Source of the DNA: Clostridia bacterium
GTDB lineage: Bacteria; Bacillota_A; Clostridia; Oscillospirales; CAG-272
Direction: 5' to 3'
DNA: 8,934 nucleotides
NCBI GenBank assembly: GCA_017959485.1
Contig: JAGDAM010000225.1
Location: forward strand, 1-8,934
Shown: positions 6,692-8,934 of the stretch, piece after piece
Numbering within the stretch: the stretch's first letter is position 1
Layout: every line of letters begins with the position of its first letter
The notes under the pieces: model-generated
Databases searched by the model: none
What the model was told of the DNA's origin: nothing
The model's input: only the letters and a program-made list of their open reading frames with translations
Position numbers and translations under genes: made by a program

Positions 6692-7276
6692 TTATCCGTA
6701 GGTTTTAATGATCTCCTCGGCGATCACGCGCTTTGACACGCAGCGGTTCATCGCCTGCTTTTCGATATAGCGGTGAGCGTCCGGCTCGGTCATTTTCAGC
6801 TCGCTGATAAGAAGCCATTTTGCCCGGTTGACGAGTCGGATCTCATTCATTTTTTCCTCGATCGAGAGCGTTTTTGTTTCTGTTTTTCTGATCCGTTCCC
6901 TGGCGCTGATCAGCCACCCGGACGCGAGCTGGAGCACCGATTTCGCGAGCGGCTTCTGCAACAGAAACACGCCGTGTTCGGCAAGTGTATCGTACGACGC
7001 GGAATACTCTTCAGCTCTTGACAAAAACAGAACGACCGTCTGATATCCGTTTACGGTATCGATCGCAAACCGTATCCCGGTATCGTCCGGCAACGGAGAA
7101 TTGAGGATCACGATATCGAAATCGCGCTCGGCAAGCGCGCGTCTGGCCGTGCTGACGCTCGGAACGATCTGAACAGGCGAAAATACGGGGAGGGAAAAGA
7201 TCTCGGGCAGTGCCTGATTGAGTTTTTCGGACGCGGATACTATAAGCGCGCTGTAAACCTGTTCCTTCAGACTCAA
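6692..7276 (-). CDS. ANTAR-domain antitermination regulator with degenerate receiver, NitR-like
   Basis: The 194-aa protein has an N-terminal CheY-like receiver fold (about 8-125), a helical linker (about 126-148) and a C-terminal three-helix ANTAR domain (about 140-194; conserved pattern AKWLL, MTEPDAHRYIEKQAM, AEEII). ANTAR domains bind paired hairpins in nascent mRNA and block transcription termination. In the receiver the phospho-acceptor position reads ILNSPLP, with Asn59 in place of Asp. The acidic pair is replaced by VSAS (13-16), but the Lys of QKPL (108) and a Ser at the Thr/Ser switch position (86) remain. Phosphorylation is therefore unlikely, and control by protein partners is more plausible. 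The TTG start at 7276 follows a very strong GGGAGGGG. It lies 37 bp downstream of glnA. A NitR regulator of this type downstream of glnA is known from a solventogenic Clostridium, so nitrogen control of this operon is the likely role. Confidence 0.87.
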   Translation of the reverse strand: MSLKEQVYSALIVSASEKLNQALPEIFSLPVFSPVQIVPSVSTARRALAERDFDIVILNSPLPDDTGIRFAIDTVNGYQTVVLFLSRAEEYSASYDTLAEHGVFLLQKPLAKSVLQLASGWLISARERIRKTETKTLSIEEKMNEIRLVNRAKWLLISELKMTEPDAHRYIEKQAMNRCVSKRVIAEEIIKTYG

Positions 7277-7282
7277 GCTCTT

Positions 7283-7290
7283 CCCCTCCC
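7283..7290 (-). promoter_or_regulatory. Strong Shine-Dalgarno supporting a TTG start
   Basis: GGGAGGGG on the minus strand lies six bases before TTG at 7276. An ATG a little upstream (7295-7293) is in another frame and does not give a recognisable protein, so the TTG is the probable start of the ANTAR gene. Confidence 0.65.
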
Positions 7291-7313
7291 TTCATAATCC
7301 AAGTAAATAATAA

Positions 7314-8525
7314 TCAGTCGTCGCAGTAGATCCTGAGGATCCTTTCCGGTACGTGAGCCGCTATAAAACCGTCGATTTGAGCGGCGGCTTTAGCTTCACT
7401 CAAAGTGCATGGCAGTTTTTCCAGATATGATACCGCCTCCTCGTCCGCTTTGAACAGGTTGACGTCAATCGGCAGAGGCAGTTCAGCGCGGTTGCGGATC
7501 CCGTCGAGCCCGGCCCGGATCAGAAGCGCAAAAGCGATATACGGATTGGCGGTCGGATCGGCAGAACGCAGCTCCGCGCGCCGGAACTCGCCTTCGGCGG
7601 CGGGAATACGTACAAGCTGCGAGCGGTTTTCGGCAGACCACGAGACGTAACGCGGCGCTTTCATCTGGCCAAGTCTTTTATAAGAATTGTCTGTCGGATC
7701 AAGGAACAGAGTCATAGGGATTGCTTTATCTATCACGCCGGCGATAACGTGCGTCAAATTAACTGAAGAACCGTCCGGACGTACGGACATGTTGATATGG
7801 AATCCGTTCCCGGGCTTGCCGGCAAGCGGTTTGGGAGAAAAATCGGCGTATAGTCCGTTGCGGCGGGCGACTGTTTTGACTACAGTCTGGAAAGTCATCA
7901 CGTTATCGGCCGCTTCGAGCGCTTCGGTATATCGAAATACGATCTCGTTCTGCCCGGGTCCCTCCTCATGGTGTGAGCTTTCGGGATGGATTCCCATCTG
8001 TTCCAGTGTCAGGCAGATCTCCCGGCGTACGTTTTCTCCCTTATCGTCCGGCGCGATATCCATGTACCCGGCGCGGTCATAGGGCGTTTTGGTCGGCTCG
8101 TTCTTTTCATCCAGTTCAAAGAGATAAAACTCCTGTTCGGCGCCGAAATAGAAGGTGTAACCCTCCGCCTCCGCGTCCTCAACGGCTTTTTTCAAAAGAC
8201 TTCTTGTATCGCACTCAAACGGCTTTCCGTCAGGATAAGTAATACTGCAGAACATCCTGACGACTTTTCCGTGTTCCGGCCGCCAGGGGAGCCAGGTGAG
8301 CGTCCCGGGATCCGGGTGCAGAAAAAGGTCTGAACGAGCCTCGTCACCGAATCCCGCGACAGCGGAGGCGTCGAACGCGATACCGTATTTAAATGCCCGC
8401 GGCAGTTCGTCGGGCATGATCGAGATGTTCTTCTGCTTTCCGAAAACATCGCAGAAGGCGAGACGTATGAATTTCACGTCCTCCTCGGAAACGTACTGCA
8501 TGACCTCTTCTTTTGAATACTTCAT
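7314..8525 (-). CDS. glnA: Glutamine synthetase, short type I form
   Basis: The enzyme makes glutamine from glutamate, ammonia and ATP in the cytoplasm. The 403-aa product carries the GS beta-grasp domain with FDASAVAGF (51-59; Asp52 aligns with the ammonium-site Asp50 of the enterobacterial enzyme). The catalytic domain has metal ligands in GAEQEF (Glu130, Glu132), SSHHEEGPGQNE (Glu187, Glu194) and GNGFHIN (His243), then NSYKRL (Arg284), NRSQLVRIP (301-308) and the R-x-E-x-R motif RAELR (316-320) before NPYIAFALL. There is no adenylylation-site tyrosine loop. It is shorter than the usual 440-470 aa, mainly because the C-terminus ends soon after LPCTLSEAKAAAQ. The flap glutamate (Glu327 in Salmonella, GYEAP) is not present; the segment reads LGQMKAP. 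The ribosome-binding site is weak (GTGAG-like), 17 bp after the upstream stop, so translation may be coupled. It is most likely a true GS, though a GS-like ligase is possible. Confidence 0.9.
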   Translation of the reverse strand: MKYSKEEVMQYVSEEDVKFIRLAFCDVFGKQKNISIMPDELPRAFKYGIAFDASAVAGFGDEARSDLFLHPDPGTLTWLPWRPEHGKVVRMFCSITYPDGKPFECDTRSLLKKAVEDAEAEGYTFYFGAEQEFYLFELDEKNEPTKTPYDRAGYMDIAPDDKGENVRREICLTLEQMGIHPESSHHEEGPGQNEIVFRYTEALEAADNVMTFQTVVKTVARRNGLYADFSPKPLAGKPGNGFHINMSVRPDGSSVNLTHVIAGVIDKAIPMTLFLDPTDNSYKRLGQMKAPRYVSWSAENRSQLVRIPAAEGEFRRAELRSADPTANPYIAFALLIRAGLDGIRNRAELPLPIDVNLFKADEEAVSYLEKLPCTLSEAKAAAQIDGFIAAHVPERILRIYCDD

Positions 8526-8542
8526 AACTCACACTCACATTC

Positions 8543-8934
8543 TTAGTTTGCAACGTAAAGCTGTTTATAGGGATTCCTGCTGTCCGGAATTACGACGGAA
8601 AAAGGCGAATCCATTACGGTGTCATAATCGGCCCCGAAAAGACGGCAGTATTCGGATACGTATTTATCAATTTCCTTCACGTCGTCGTCCGACGCCCTTC
8701 TGACCGTAACCTGCTTCGGAAACGATATGTCGTCGCATGCGGAACGCAGGATCATTTTCCCGCCGTGCATCCCTGTGCAGGGGAAGTTCCCTACTATCTT
8801 TCCGCTGCCGCGGCCAATCCCCAGGACGACGATCACTCCGCCCGCCTGATATTCGCCGAGGAAACTTCCGGCGCGTCCGCCGATCACCATAACCGGGACC
8901 TTCTCCCTGTATTCTTTCATATGAATCACGACAC
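8543..8934 (-). CDS. Glutamate synthase GXGXG-domain subunit (GltB C-terminal-like), 5' end outside window
   Basis: The frame stays open to the right edge, so only the C-terminal part (about 130 residues) is seen. It matches the GXGXG beta-helix region of the glutamate synthase large subunit. Key stretches are IHMKEYREKVPVMVIGG, the repeated glycine-turn pattern FLGEYQAGGVIVVLGIG, GNFPCTGMHGGKMILRS, and the terminal NPYKQLYVAN. In many Clostridia the domains of the large subunit are encoded by separate genes (amidotransferase, FMN/Fe-S synthase and GXGXG), and the others are expected to the right of this window. The product lies 17 bp upstream of glnA on the same strand, which joins the ammonia-assimilating GS with glutamate synthase (GOGAT cycle). 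In-frame GTG and ATG codons near 8929 and 8920 are internal, not starts, because the upstream frame remains open and the family pattern continues. Confidence 0.85.
   Translation of the reverse strand, partial: VVIHMKEYREKVPVMVIGGRAGSFLGEYQAGGVIVVLGIGRGSGKIVGNFPCTGMHGGKMILRSACDDISFPKQVTVRRASDDDVKEIDKYVSEYCRLFGADYDTVMDSPFSVVIPDSRNPYKQLYVAN

Overview
The window looks like chromosomal DNA of a moderately GC-rich Firmicute, most likely a Clostridia lineage (inference). The signs are purine-rich Shine-Dalgarno sequences before most genes, lipobox-type solute-binding lipoproteins, a stand-alone glutamate synthase GXGXG subunit, and a short type I glutamine synthetase next to an ANTAR regulator. Nothing resembles a phage, transposon, CRISPR array or RNA gene.

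There are three gene blocks. (A) Minus strand, 1-2610: rimM and trmD (ribosome maturation and tRNA m1G37 methylation), then a 20-bp-overlapping gene for a large polytopic O-antigen ligase/polymerase-like membrane protein that runs off the left edge. (B) Plus strand, 2763-6577: yajC (Sec translocon accessory), then two unrelated solute-binding lipoproteins, one of the OppA/DppA family and one of the extracellular solute-binding protein type. No permease or ATPase gene accompanies them. (C) Minus strand, 6692-8934: a glutamate synthase GXGXG-domain subunit (5' end outside the window), glutamine synthetase and an ANTAR-domain protein with a degenerate receiver. These form a nitrogen-assimilation operon with its probable RNA-binding regulator last.

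Blocks A and B diverge from a 152-bp spacer holding two near-symmetrical sigma-A-type promoters. Each has a 17-bp spacer and a predicted leader of about 23 nt, and A/T tracts lie between them. The rimM promoter also settles the rimM start at 2610 rather than the upstream in-frame ATG at 2637. Blocks B and C converge on a 114-bp spacer holding two strong hairpins.

I found no clearly new biological system. The points most worth checking are the glutamine synthetase flap, where the usual catalytic glutamate appears to be replaced, the ANTAR protein lacking its phospho-acceptor aspartate, the rimM-trmD-ligase coupling, and the transporter-less binding-protein operon behind yajC.
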